In this document: one piece after another, positions 1-7,872 of the stretch | How positions within the stretch are numbered: the first letter of the stretch is position 1 | Layout: each line of letters begins with the position of its first letter | Source: Actinomadura mexicana | GTDB lineage: Bacteria; Actinomycetota; Actinomycetes; Streptosporangiales; Streptosporangiaceae | Assembly (NCBI RefSeq): GCF_900188105.1 | Contig: NZ_FZNP01000004.1 | Coordinates: 434,001 to 498,000, forward strand | Length of the DNA stretch: 64,000 nt | Direction of reading: 5' to 3' | Translations under genes and position numbers: made by a program | The notes under the pieces: model-generated | Told to the model about the DNA's origin: nothing | The model's input: only the letters and a program-made list of their open reading frames with translations | The model's database searches: none

Positions 1-2
1 CC

Positions 3-1028
3 GGCGACCTCATCGGCGAGCGGGCGCTGTTCGAGGGCGATGCCTGGTCGGCCACGGTCATCGCGCTCGACACCGTGGAGGCGCTCGTCGCCGGCGCGGC
101 GGACTTCCGGCGTGTCGTGGAACGCCACGCGGGCGTGCAGTCGGTGCTGGAGAAGCAGGCGCACGACCGCACCGTCGAGGCGGCGGCCCGCACCTCCGGC
201 ACCGAACTCGCCGACACCGAGCGCCGGCTGGCCGCGCTGTTCACCACGCTGTCGCGGGCGCGGGACGGGGCGCTCCCGCTGACGGGCCCCGAACTGGCGG
301 GCTGGACGTCGTCGTCGCCCGCGGCGGTCGCCAGCGTGCTCAGCGAATGGGACGGCGCGGGACTCGTCCACGCCGGGGACGGCACGATCGACGTGCTCGA
401 CCCGGTCCGGCTGGAGCGGCTCACGGCGGGCGGCGAGCCACGCCCGGCGGCCGTGTCCGGGTCCCTGTTCCTCACGGGACAGGACTGCACGATCGTGTTC
501 ACCGATGTGGTGGGGTTCGGCTCCTCCGGCCGGACCGAGGCGGACCGAGCGGCGATCCGGCGGGTGCTGTTCCAGTCTCTGGAGGAGTCGTTCGCCGCCG
601 CCGGAGTGTCGTGGGCGGCCTGCCACCGGGAGGACCGCGGGGACGGTGCGCTGCTCGTCGTCCCGCCGGGGGTTCCGGTGAGCGCCCCGGCGGATCCCCT
701 CGGGCGGGCGCTCGCCGAGCGCATCGACCGGCACAACCGCGGCGCGGCCGAGGGGCAGCGCTTCCAGGTGCGGGTCGCGGTCGACGCGGGCCCGGTGCAC
801 GCGGGGCCGGAGGGGGTCACCGGGGCGGCGCTCGCCCGCGCCGCCAGGCTGCTGGAGTCGGACGTCCTGCGGCGGCGGTTCTCGGCCGTCGCGCCCGTCA
901 TCGGCCTGATCGTCTCCGCGGCCGCGCACCGGGGGATCGCCGGGGCCGGACCGGAGTTCGAGCCCGTCGAGGTGCGCGAACCGGACCCCGGCGACGCCTG
1001 GCTGCGCCTCTTCCCCGCCACGGGCTAG
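3..1028 (+). CDS. Crp-type sensor fused to a class III cyclase-like domain (5' truncated)
   Basis: The frame is open from the window edge, so the true start lies upstream. The first ~45 visible residues are the end of a cyclic-nucleotide-binding beta-barrel (GDLIGERALF, then SATVIAL). Next comes a Crp-like winged helix around PLTGPELAGW and AAVASVLSEWDGAGLV. The last ~200 residues resemble a class III nucleotidyl cyclase domain, with IVFTDVVGF and EDRGDGALLVVP at the two metal-aspartate positions. It may sense a cyclic nucleotide or protein partner and act as regulator or signalling enzyme; whether the cyclase fold is catalytic cannot be judged here. It converges with boxB. Domain identification is good, function open. 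Confidence 0.75.
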   Translation, partial: GDLIGERALFEGDAWSATVIALDTVEALVAGAADFRRVVERHAGVQSVLEKQAHDRTVEAAARTSGTELADTERRLAALFTTLSRARDGALPLTGPELAGWTSSSPAAVASVLSEWDGAGLVHAGDGTIDVLDPVRLERLTAGGEPRPAAVSGSLFLTGQDCTIVFTDVVGFGSSGRTEADRAAIRRVLFQSLEESFAAAGVSWAACHREDRGDGALLVVPPGVPVSAPADPLGRALAERIDRHNRGAAEGQRFQVRVAVDAGPVHAGPEGVTGAALARAARLLESDVLRRRFSAVAPVIGLIVSAAAHRGIAGAGPEFEPVEVREPDPGDAWLRLFPATG

Positions 1029-1056
1029 AAGCGGCGCCCGCCGCGGACGGCGCCGG

Positions 1057-2472
1057 CTAGAGGCGGACGTACTCGTAGTCGAAGGGCTGACCGTTGATGC
1101 CGTTGCGGGGCGGGGCGATCCAGGCGGCGATCCTGCCGCGTTCGTGGACGGGCCGCATCAGCGACCGGACGTGCGTCTTGTCGACCGCCGTCGGGAGCCA
1201 CGCGCCCCTGCGCCGCTCCCACTCGGCGGCGTCGAGCATCTCGCCGTCCGGCGCGGCCTCGACGCCGGCGAAGGCGCCGACCCTGCGGTTGAAGGCGATG
1301 CTCGGCAGGCGGAGCCGCTGCGGGAGCCCCGCCTCGGACAGGATGCGGTTCCAGCGGTTGACGCCGCTCTGGCAGTCGGCGATGTAGGCGCGGCGCAGGT
1401 CGGTGTTCAGGCCGACGAGCGCGGCGACCTCGGTCTGCCCGATGCCTCCGTCGACGAGGGCGTCCACCATGACGGCGTCGTCGGTCAGGCGGTGGTCGTC
1501 CTGGCGGCGGTCCTCCATCCAGCGGCCCTTGAGCCCGGCCGTGTAGTAGTTGGCGACATTGCTGGACGTCTCGGAGCCGAACAGGTCGAGCGACACCGAG
1601 TAGTGGAAGTTCAGGTACTTCTGCAGGACGTCCAGGGAGATCCCGCCGTGCGGGGCGACGTCGTCGGTGTCGTGCTCCTTCATCAGCTGGACGGTCCGCT
1701 CGACGACCCGGTCGATGCCGGTGGTGCCGACCATCATGTGGTGCGCCTCCTCCTTGAGCATGAACTCGCAGGTGCGCGACAGCGGGTCGAAGCCGGACTC
1801 CTTCAGCGTGCCGAGCTGGTACTTGCCGTCCCGGTCGGTGAAGTAGGTGAACATGAAGAACGAGAGCCAGTCGGGGGTCTCCTCGTTGAACGCGCCGAGG
1901 ATGCGGGGCGCCTCCTCGCTGCCGGAGTTGCGGCGCAGCAGTTCTTCGGCCTCCTCGCGACCCTCGCGCCCGAAGTGGGCGTGCAGGAGGTAGACCATCG
2001 CCCACAGGTGGCGGCCCTCCTCGACGTTCACCTGGAACAGGTTGCGCAGGTCGTAGAGGCTGGGGGCGGTGGCGCCGAGGTTGCGCTGCTGCTCCACGGA
2101 CGCGGGCTCGGTGTCGCCCTGGATGACGATGAGGCGCTGGAGGTCGGCGCGGTACTCGCCGGGGACCTTCTGCCATGCGGGCTCGCCCTTGTGCGCGCCG
2201 AAGCCGATGCGGCGGCCTCCGTCGCGCTCGGCCAGGAAGATGCCCCACCGGTAGTCCCTCATGGCGACGTGCCCGAAGTGCGCCCAGCCCTCGCGGCCGA
2301 CGTCGACCGCCGTGCGCAGGTACACCTCCCGCGTCGGCAGCGACGGGCCCATCGACTCCCACCAGGACAGGAAGTTCGGCTGCCACGACTCCAGGGCGCG
2401 CTGGAGGCGCCGGTCCTCGTGCAGGTCCACGTTGTTGGGGATCTTCTCGGTGTAGTCGGCGGTGGTCGCCAT
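1057..2472 (-). CDS. boxB: Benzoyl-CoA 2,3-epoxidase oxygenase subunit BoxB
   Basis: BoxB is the diiron oxygenase that epoxidises benzoyl-CoA to 2,3-epoxybenzoyl-CoA in the aerobic CoA-dependent benzoate pathway, with electrons from BoxA. The 471-residue length is typical. Two carboxylate-histidine motifs are visible (EEGRH near 151-155, LKEEAHH near 239-245). E122, E152, H155, D213, E242 and H245 have the spacing I recall for the diiron ligands of characterised BoxB. Its ATG lies 3 bases after the boxC stop, so the two are co-transcribed and probably translationally coupled. The reductase gene boxA is not in the window. Identification is firm. Confidence 0.95.
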   Translation of the reverse strand: MATTADYTEKIPNNVDLHEDRRLQRALESWQPNFLSWWESMGPSLPTREVYLRTAVDVGREGWAHFGHVAMRDYRWGIFLAERDGGRRIGFGAHKGEPAWQKVPGEYRADLQRLIVIQGDTEPASVEQQRNLGATAPSLYDLRNLFQVNVEEGRHLWAMVYLLHAHFGREGREEAEELLRRNSGSEEAPRILGAFNEETPDWLSFFMFTYFTDRDGKYQLGTLKESGFDPLSRTCEFMLKEEAHHMMVGTTGIDRVVERTVQLMKEHDTDDVAPHGGISLDVLQKYLNFHYSVSLDLFGSETSSNVANYYTAGLKGRWMEDRRQDDHRLTDDAVMVDALVDGGIGQTEVAALVGLNTDLRRAYIADCQSGVNRWNRILSEAGLPQRLRLPSIAFNRRVGAFAGVEAAPDGEMLDAAEWERRRGAWLPTAVDKTHVRSLMRPVHERGRIAAWIAPPRNGINGQPFDYEYVRL

Positions 2473-2475
2473 CGC

Positions 2476-4125
2476 TCAGACTCGCTTTCGGTCGAAGTCG
2501 GCGCGCCGCCCGGTGCCGTAGCGGCGCAGGGCGCCGTCCGGACCGGACGCGTTCGGGCGCGTGAAGATCCAGTTCTGCCAGGCGGACAGCCGTCCGAAGA
2601 TCTTGGTCTCCAGGGTCTCGGGGCCGGGGAAGCGGTAGTTGGCCTCCAGGCCGGTGAGCGCGTCCGGGCTGAAGCCGGCCCGCTCCTCGACGGCGATGCG
2701 GATCTCCTCGTCCCAGTCGATGTCGTCGGGCGCGAAGGTGACCAGGCCGATGCGCTCGGCGTCGGCGGCCTCCAGCGGCCTGCCCGCGGCGGCGCCGGCG
2801 GCGGCCAGCGCGGCGCCGTCGCCGAGGAACCGGGTCGCGAGGCGGGTGAGGCCGTTGCCCATCGGGAGCGGGCCGAGGTTCATCGCGTCCACGGTCACCG
2901 CGGCGGGGTCGGCGTCCGGATCGACGTCCTCGAAGACGCCGTCGAGCTGGTAGGAGCGGTCGGCGGCGAGCGCGACCTCCAGGAGGGAGCCGGAGAAGCA
3001 GCTTCCGGGCTCGATCAGGGCGATGAGGCTGCGGCTGGTGACGTCGAGCCGCTTCAGGGTCCGCTTGAGGTAGTGCACGATCTCGTTGGCGAGCCAGTCG
3101 CCGGCGTTGCCGAGCAGCAGCCGGTCATGGGCGAGGACGTGCTCGGCCGTCCCCCGCGTGCGCAGCACCCAGGTGCCGAGCTCCGGCTCGTTGGTCCGCA
3201 GGTCGAGGATGAGGTCGTCCAGCTCGCGGGTCATGGCGAGCGTCCAGAAGTCCGCGCCGCGGAACTCCCCGGGGGGCGCGGCCGGGCCCGCGATCGTGAT
3301 CTCGACGGCGCCCGCGTCGCGGTCCAGCTCCGCCGAGACGTGCCGGTAGGCGATCGATGCGTCCGTGCGCTCCTTGCCGAGCGGCGTCAGCGCGATCCCC
3401 TCGGCGTCGCGCGGACGGGACGAGCGGGCCGCCAGCTCCCGCGCGCGTTCGGCGACCGTCTCGTCCCAGGCGGTCCGCGGGACGGCCTCGTCCACCAGGC
3501 CCCAGGCGACGGCCCTCCCGCCGCCGAGCCCCTCGGCCTTGGTGGAGAAGTAGTCGGCCCGGTCGCGGCGGACGCGCCGCTTGTCCGACACGCGGGTCAG
3601 GCCGCCGGTGCCCGGCAGGACGCCGAGCAGCGGCAGCTCCGGCAGCGAGACCGCCGAGGAGCGGTCGTCGACGAGCATGATGTGCTCGCAGGCGAGGGCC
3701 AGCTCGTATCCGCCGCCGGACGCGGTGCCGTTCAGCGCCGCGAGGTAGGTCTGGCCGGAGTTCGCCGTCGCGTCCTCGATGCCGTTGCGGGTCTCGTTGG
3801 TGAACTTGCAGAAGTTGACCTTCCAGGCGTGCGGGGACGCGGCCAGCATCCGGATGTTGGCGCCCGCGCAGAAGATCCTCTCCTTGCCGCTGGTGACGAC
3901 CACCGCGCGCACCGCGGGGTGCTCGAAGCGGAGCCGCTGGACGGCGTCGTACAGCTCGATGTCGACGCCGAGGTCGTAGGAGTTCAGCTTCAGCTCGTAC
4001 CCGGGGACCAGCCCGCCCTGCTCGTCCACGGCCATCGTGAGGGTGGCGACCTGGCCGTCGACGTCGAGGCGCCAGTGCCGGTAACCGGACGGGTCCACCC
4101 GGAACTCCACGTGCGGGCTGGTCAT
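2476..4125 (-). CDS. boxC: Benzoyl-CoA-dihydrodiol lyase BoxC
   Basis: BoxC is a crotonase-superfamily enzyme that opens the ring of 2,3-epoxybenzoyl-CoA hydrolytically, giving 3,4-dehydroadipyl-CoA semialdehyde and formate. The 549-residue protein has crotonase-like sequence (ERIFCAGANIRML, SGGGYELALACEHI, LPLLGVLPGTGGL) and the duplicated length expected of BoxC. I start it at the ATG at 4125, preceded by GGAAGGA at good distance, rather than the in-frame Met 11 codons upstream. It is followed after 3 bases by boxB. Its promoter region resembles that of the benzoate ligase. Pathway assignment is secure from the trio boxB-boxC-ligase. Confidence 0.95.
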   Translation of the reverse strand: MTSPHVEFRVDPSGYRHWRLDVDGQVATLTMAVDEQGGLVPGYELKLNSYDLGVDIELYDAVQRLRFEHPAVRAVVVTSGKERIFCAGANIRMLAASPHAWKVNFCKFTNETRNGIEDATANSGQTYLAALNGTASGGGYELALACEHIMLVDDRSSAVSLPELPLLGVLPGTGGLTRVSDKRRVRRDRADYFSTKAEGLGGGRAVAWGLVDEAVPRTAWDETVAERARELAARSSRPRDAEGIALTPLGKERTDASIAYRHVSAELDRDAGAVEITIAGPAAPPGEFRGADFWTLAMTRELDDLILDLRTNEPELGTWVLRTRGTAEHVLAHDRLLLGNAGDWLANEIVHYLKRTLKRLDVTSRSLIALIEPGSCFSGSLLEVALAADRSYQLDGVFEDVDPDADPAAVTVDAMNLGPLPMGNGLTRLATRFLGDGAALAAAGAAAGRPLEAADAERIGLVTFAPDDIDWDEEIRIAVEERAGFSPDALTGLEANYRFPGPETLETKIFGRLSAWQNWIFTRPNASGPDGALRRYGTGRRADFDRKRV

Positions 4126-4159
4126 GCGCTGTCCTTCCGCCGGTACCGTCTCCATCATG

Positions 4160-4196
4160 CTCTACAGATTTCGCACTATGCGTCAAGAGTTTGTAG
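4160..4196 (-). promoter_or_regulatory. boxCB promoter/operator
   Basis: Read on the minus strand, a TTGACG -35 (4181-4186) is followed ~14-16 bases later by TGTAGAGCAT (4157-4166), which would overlap the -10. CTACA (4162-4166) and TGTAG (4192-4196) form an inverted repeat separated by 25 bases that brackets the promoter. The ligase promoter at 5881-5920 has the same elements with the same 25-base spacing, so this is probably a shared operator, perhaps for the PaaX-type protein encoded next door. Confidence 0.5.
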
Positions 4197-4245
4197 CACT
4201 TCGACTCGCGCGGACGCCCGTGGCCAAGCGGGCCCGGGGACGAGG

Positions 4246-5847
4246 TCAGGGGGCCGCGAGCAGGGCCGAGGCGAGCTCGCGGACGGCGAAGCGGCGCAGC
4301 TTGCCGGTCGGCGTCGTGGGCAGTTCGTCCACGACCAGCACGTCGCGGGGACGCTTGAACGACGCGAGGCCCGCCCGGCAGAACCCGATCAGTTCGGCCG
4401 GCTCGGCGGCCGCGCCCTCCTTGAGCACGACGCAGGCGACGGGCTTGTCCAGGCCGTCGGCGTCCGGCAGCCCGACGACGGCGGCCATCGACACCGCGGG
4501 GTGCTCCAGCAGCCGTTGCTCCACCTCGGCCGGCGACACCCAGATGCCGCCGGCCTTGAGCATGTCGCCCGTCCGGCCCAGGCAGGTGTAGAAGCCGTCC
4601 TCGTCCACAACGTAGGTGTCGCCCGTCCTCAGCCACTCCCCCTGGAAGACCTGCCGGGTCGTCTCGGTGCGGCACCAGTAGCCCGTCGCGATCGACTCGC
4701 CCTTCACCAGCAGCGAGCCCGGCGTCCCCGGCCGGGCGTCGGCCCCGGCGGCGTCCACGACCCGCAGCTCGTACCCGGGGACGGCGGTGCCCGTGGTCCC
4801 CGGGCGGACCCGGCCGGGCCGGTTCGACAGGAAGATGTGCAGGCACTCGGTGGAGCCGATCCCGTCGATGATCTCCACGCCGTACCGCTCGGTGAAGCGG
4901 CGGCACAGCTCGGCGGGCAGCGGCTCCCCCGCCGACACCGCCAGCCGGACGGACGCGAACGCCTCCACCGGGACCTCGGCGTTGAGGATCGCGGCGTAGA
5001 AGGTCGGCACGGCGAAGAACAGGGTCGGCCGGTACCCGGCCAGCCGGCCGGCCACCGAGGCCGGGGTCGGGCGGTCCGGATCCAGGACGGCGGTCGCACC
5101 GGCGGCGAGGGGGAAGAACAGCGAGTTGCCGATCCCGTAGGCGAAGAAGAGCTTGGCGACCGAGTAGCAGCGGTCGTCCGGGCGGATCCCGAGGACCTGG
5201 CGGCCGTAGGTCTCCACGACATGCCGGATGTTGGCGTGCCGGTGCATCGCGCCCTTCGGCCGGCCCGTCGTGCCGGAGGTGTAGAGCCACAGGGCGCTGG
5301 AGTCGTCCGAGGTCGCGTACGGTTCGGCCGGCGCGCCGCCGCGGGCGCGCCCCTCGCGGACCAGGTCCCCGAACGGGTCCACCCGCACCCCCGCCGGGGC
5401 CCGGAGCGCCGCGTCCCCCTCGACCGCCACGCGCCGGATACCGGGAGCGTGCGCGAGGGCCGCCTCCGCGGCGACCGCGAACCGGTCGCTGACCAGCAGC
5501 ACCCTGGCGCGCGCGTCGGCCAGGAGGCCGCCGAGTTCGGGACCCGTCAGCATCGTCGACACCGGGACCGGGACGGCGCCGAGCCGCATCGCGCCCAGGA
5601 TCGCGGCGGCCATGGGCGGGCCGTCGGCCATGAACAGCACCACCCGCTCCTCGGCGCGCAGCCCCCAGCGTTCGAGACCGGCCGCGATGTCCCCGGCCAG
5701 CTCGGCGAGCTCGGCGTAGCTCAGGTCCCCGCCCGGACCGGTCAGGGCCGTCCGGCCGCCGCCGGGCCCGGACGCCGTCCGGAGCAGGTAGTCGGAAGCG
5801 TTGAAGGTGTCGGGCGGGACCGGTGCGGTCGCCGTTCCAGCGGTCAT
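4246..5847 (-). CDS. Benzoate-CoA ligase family protein
   Basis: ATP-dependent acyl-CoA synthetase of the ANL superfamily that would activate benzoate to benzoyl-CoA, feeding BoxB. The 533 residues carry the phosphate-binding loop YTSGTTGRPKG near 190-200, the acyl-site motif IGSTECLHIFLSN, WLRTGDTY, and a C-terminal TPTGKLRR motif with the catalytic lysine. The start is an ATG with GGGAG upstream. It lies upstream of boxC with a 120-base gap carrying a separate promoter, and is divergent from the PaaX-type gene. Substrate is inferred from context; 2-aminobenzoate or another aryl acid is an alternative. Confidence 0.88.
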   Translation of the reverse strand: MTAGTATAPVPPDTFNASDYLLRTASGPGGGRTALTGPGGDLSYAELAELAGDIAAGLERWGLRAEERVVLFMADGPPMAAAILGAMRLGAVPVPVSTMLTGPELGGLLADARARVLLVSDRFAVAAEAALAHAPGIRRVAVEGDAALRAPAGVRVDPFGDLVREGRARGGAPAEPYATSDDSSALWLYTSGTTGRPKGAMHRHANIRHVVETYGRQVLGIRPDDRCYSVAKLFFAYGIGNSLFFPLAAGATAVLDPDRPTPASVAGRLAGYRPTLFFAVPTFYAAILNAEVPVEAFASVRLAVSAGEPLPAELCRRFTERYGVEIIDGIGSTECLHIFLSNRPGRVRPGTTGTAVPGYELRVVDAAGADARPGTPGSLLVKGESIATGYWCRTETTRQVFQGEWLRTGDTYVVDEDGFYTCLGRTGDMLKAGGIWVSPAEVEQRLLEHPAVSMAAVVGLPDADGLDKPVACVVLKEGAAAEPAELIGFCRAGLASFKRPRDVLVVDELPTTPTGKLRRFAVRELASALLAAP

Positions 5848-5880
5848 CGAGGTCTCCCTTCGCCGGGAACCGTGCCCCCA

Positions 5881-5920
5881 ATGCTCTACATAGACGAAAC
5901 GCTAGTCAATAGACTTGTGG
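5881..5920 (-). promoter_or_regulatory. Benzoate ligase promoter/operator
   Basis: ATGCTCTACA (5881-5890) repeats exactly the element in front of boxC. TTGACT (minus strand, 5904-5909) is a likely -35. CTACA at 5886-5890 and TGTGG at 5916-5920 are again 25 bases apart. The site also lies 100 bases upstream of the divergent regulator gene and could control both directions. Confidence 0.5.
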
Positions 5921-6016
5921 AACGACGGGAGTCCGGGCGGAACCCGCGCCGGACCCGCGCGATACTGGACCGCGTCCATGGACGGGCGCGCCCGTCAGGG
6001 CCTGGAGGAGGAGCAC

Positions 6017-6874
6017 ATGGCCCGAACCGGCGAGGACGCCGCGCATCCGGAGCCGAGATTCCGGCGCCGGCGCGAACTCGGCGCGGCGAGCGCGCGGTCG
6101 CTGCTGCTGACCGTGCTGGGCGAGTTCGTCCTGCCCGGCGGCGAGCCGGTGTGGACGGCGACGTTCCTGCGCGCGCTCGGTCTCCTCGGCGTCGAGGAGA
6201 AGGCCGTCCGGCAGGCGCTCGCCCGCAGCGCCGGCGAGGGCTGGCTCGCCGGGGAGCGGCACGGCCGCCGCACCGCCTGGCGGCTCACCCCGTCCGGGGA
6301 GCGGCTCCTCACCGACGGCACCGAGCGGATCTACGGCTTCGGCCGCCCGGTCGGCGCGTGGGACGGGCGCTGGCTGCTCGTCCTCGCCACCGTCCCGGAG
6401 ACCAGCCGCCGCCTGCGCCACCTGCTGCGGACCCGGCTCGCCTGGAGCGGCCTCGGCAACCTCTCCCCCGGCGTGTGGGTCAGCCCGCACCCCGAGCGCG
6501 AGCCCGAGGTCCGGGAGGTCCTCGCCGGGATCGGCGTCGCGGACGGCTCCACGCTGTTCACCGGGCGGCTCGGCGACCTGGCCGAGGCGCGGCGCGTGGC
6601 GCGCCAGGCGTGGGACCTCGACGAGATCGGACTCGCCTACGAGGACTTCCTCGACGCCGTCGGCGCGCTGCGTCCCGCCGACGACCCGGGGACGTTCGCC
6701 GCGCACACCAGGCTCGTCCAGGAGTGGCGCCGGTTCCCGTTCCTCGACCCCGGCCTTCCGGCGGCGCTCCTGCCCGACGACTGGAGCGGCGCGCAGGCGG
6801 TCGCGCTCTTCCACGAGCGGCACGACACCTGGCGCCCCGTCGCCGACCGCCAGTGGAAGGCGATGAGCGGCTGA
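6017..6874 (+). CDS. PaaX-family transcriptional repressor
   Basis: The 285-residue protein matches PaaX: an N-terminal winged helix (ARSLLLTVLGEFVLPGG, then FLRALGLLGVEEKAVRQALARS), a central region with the conserved WDGRWLLV and LGNLSPGVWVSP, and a C-terminal PaaX-type domain. PaaX repressors sense aryl-CoA thioesters. The start is the ATG at 6017 behind GGAGGAGGA; an earlier in-frame Met lacks a ribosome site. It is divergent from the benzoate-CoA ligase, so the likely role is repression of the box genes relieved by benzoyl-CoA. The effector is inferred from neighbours. Confidence 0.88.
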   Translation: MARTGEDAAHPEPRFRRRRELGAASARSLLLTVLGEFVLPGGEPVWTATFLRALGLLGVEEKAVRQALARSAGEGWLAGERHGRRTAWRLTPSGERLLTDGTERIYGFGRPVGAWDGRWLLVLATVPETSRRLRHLLRTRLAWSGLGNLSPGVWVSPHPEREPEVREVLAGIGVADGSTLFTGRLGDLAEARRVARQAWDLDEIGLAYEDFLDAVGALRPADDPGTFAAHTRLVQEWRRFPFLDPGLPAALLPDDWSGAQAVALFHERHDTWRPVADRQWKAMSG

Positions 6875-6972
6875 CGGCACCCGCCGCCCCTGGGCACCCG
6901 GAGGGACGGGGTGTAGGCGACGCGTCCCCGGGAAGTCGGGTAGGGGCCGGTGTCGTCGATGGGAGTCGTGGA

Positions 6973-7872
6973 ATGGGCAGCCTGATAGGACGGAACCTGC
7001 TCGCCGGAGCCGATTCCGACGTCGCCGCCGGCTCCGGCTACGCCGACCATCCGCCCCGCATGGGTTTCTTCACCGACACGTCGGTGTGCATCGGCTGCAA
7101 GGCGTGCGAGGTGGCGTGCAAGGAATGGAACGCCGTCCCCGAGGACGGCCTCGAGTTCACCGGCATGTCCTACGACAACACCCAGGGTCTCGGCGCCGAC
7201 ACCTGGCGGCATGTCGCGTTCATCGAGCAGAGCAAGCCGATCGGCGAGGCCGAGACCGGCGTCGACCACGGCGCGGCGCCGGGCGCGGGCGGCATGCGCT
7301 GGCTGATGGCCTCCGACGTGTGCAAGCACTGCACGCAAGCCGCGTGCCTCGACGTGTGCCCCACCGGCTCGCTGTTCCGCACCGAGTTCGGCACGGTGGT
7401 CGTCCAGGAGGACATCTGCAATGGCTGCGGCTACTGCGTGCCCGCCTGCCCTTACGGGGTCATCGACCAGCGCAAGGGCGACGGGCGGGCCTGGAAGTGC
7501 ACCCTGTGCTACGACCGGATCGGCGTGGGTCAGGAGCCCGCGTGCGCCAAGGCGTGCCCGACCGACTCGATCCAGTTCGGCCCGCTGGACGAGCTGCGCG
7601 AGCGGGCCGCGCTGCGCGTGGACCAGCTCCACGACCTGGGCGTCGAGGACGCGCGCCTCTACGGGCACGACCCGGACGACGGCGTCGGCGGCGACGGCGC
7701 CTTCTTCCTCCTGCTGGACGAGCCGGAGGTGTACGGGCTGCCACCGGACCCGGTCGTCACCACGCGCGACCTGCCGTCCATGTGGCGGCACGCCGGAGTC
7801 GCCGCCGCCACGCTGCTCGGCGGGCTCGCCGCCGTCTTCGCCGCACACGGCCGCAAGGGGGACGCGCGATGA
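6973..7872 (+). CDS. Four-cluster 4Fe-4S electron-transfer subunit (FdnH/HybA-like)
   Basis: Beta-type iron-sulfur subunit that passes electrons between a molybdenum catalytic subunit and a membrane subunit. Four cysteine groups are visible: CIGCKACEVAC, CKHCTQAACLDVC, CNGCGYCVPAC, and CTLC with a later CAKAC, enough for four 4Fe-4S clusters. The 299-residue protein ends in a short hydrophobic helix that could anchor it. The ATG at 6973 follows GGGAG; the frame is open far upstream only by chance. It overlaps the NrfD gene by ATGA. No formate dehydrogenase or other catalytic subunit is adjacent, so the partner must be encoded elsewhere. Confidence 0.88.
   Translation: MGSLIGRNLLAGADSDVAAGSGYADHPPRMGFFTDTSVCIGCKACEVACKEWNAVPEDGLEFTGMSYDNTQGLGADTWRHVAFIEQSKPIGEAETGVDHGAAPGAGGMRWLMASDVCKHCTQAACLDVCPTGSLFRTEFGTVVVQEDICNGCGYCVPACPYGVIDQRKGDGRAWKCTLCYDRIGVGQEPACAKACPTDSIQFGPLDELRERAALRVDQLHDLGVEDARLYGHDPDDGVGGDGAFFLLLDEPEVYGLPPDPVVTTRDLPSMWRHAGVAAATLLGGLAAVFAAHGRKGDAR

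Noticed and set aside
1144..6972. A very long open frame (over 2,200 codons) running through the box genes on the opposite strand
   Set aside because: It is a high-GC artefact antisense to boxB, boxC and the ligase; only its last 300 codons are the genuine iron-sulfur protein gene.
6973..7872. Formate dehydrogenase with in-frame selenocysteine TGA split from its subunits
   Set aside because: No molybdopterin-binding sequence occurs upstream in any frame, so no catalytic subunit is present.
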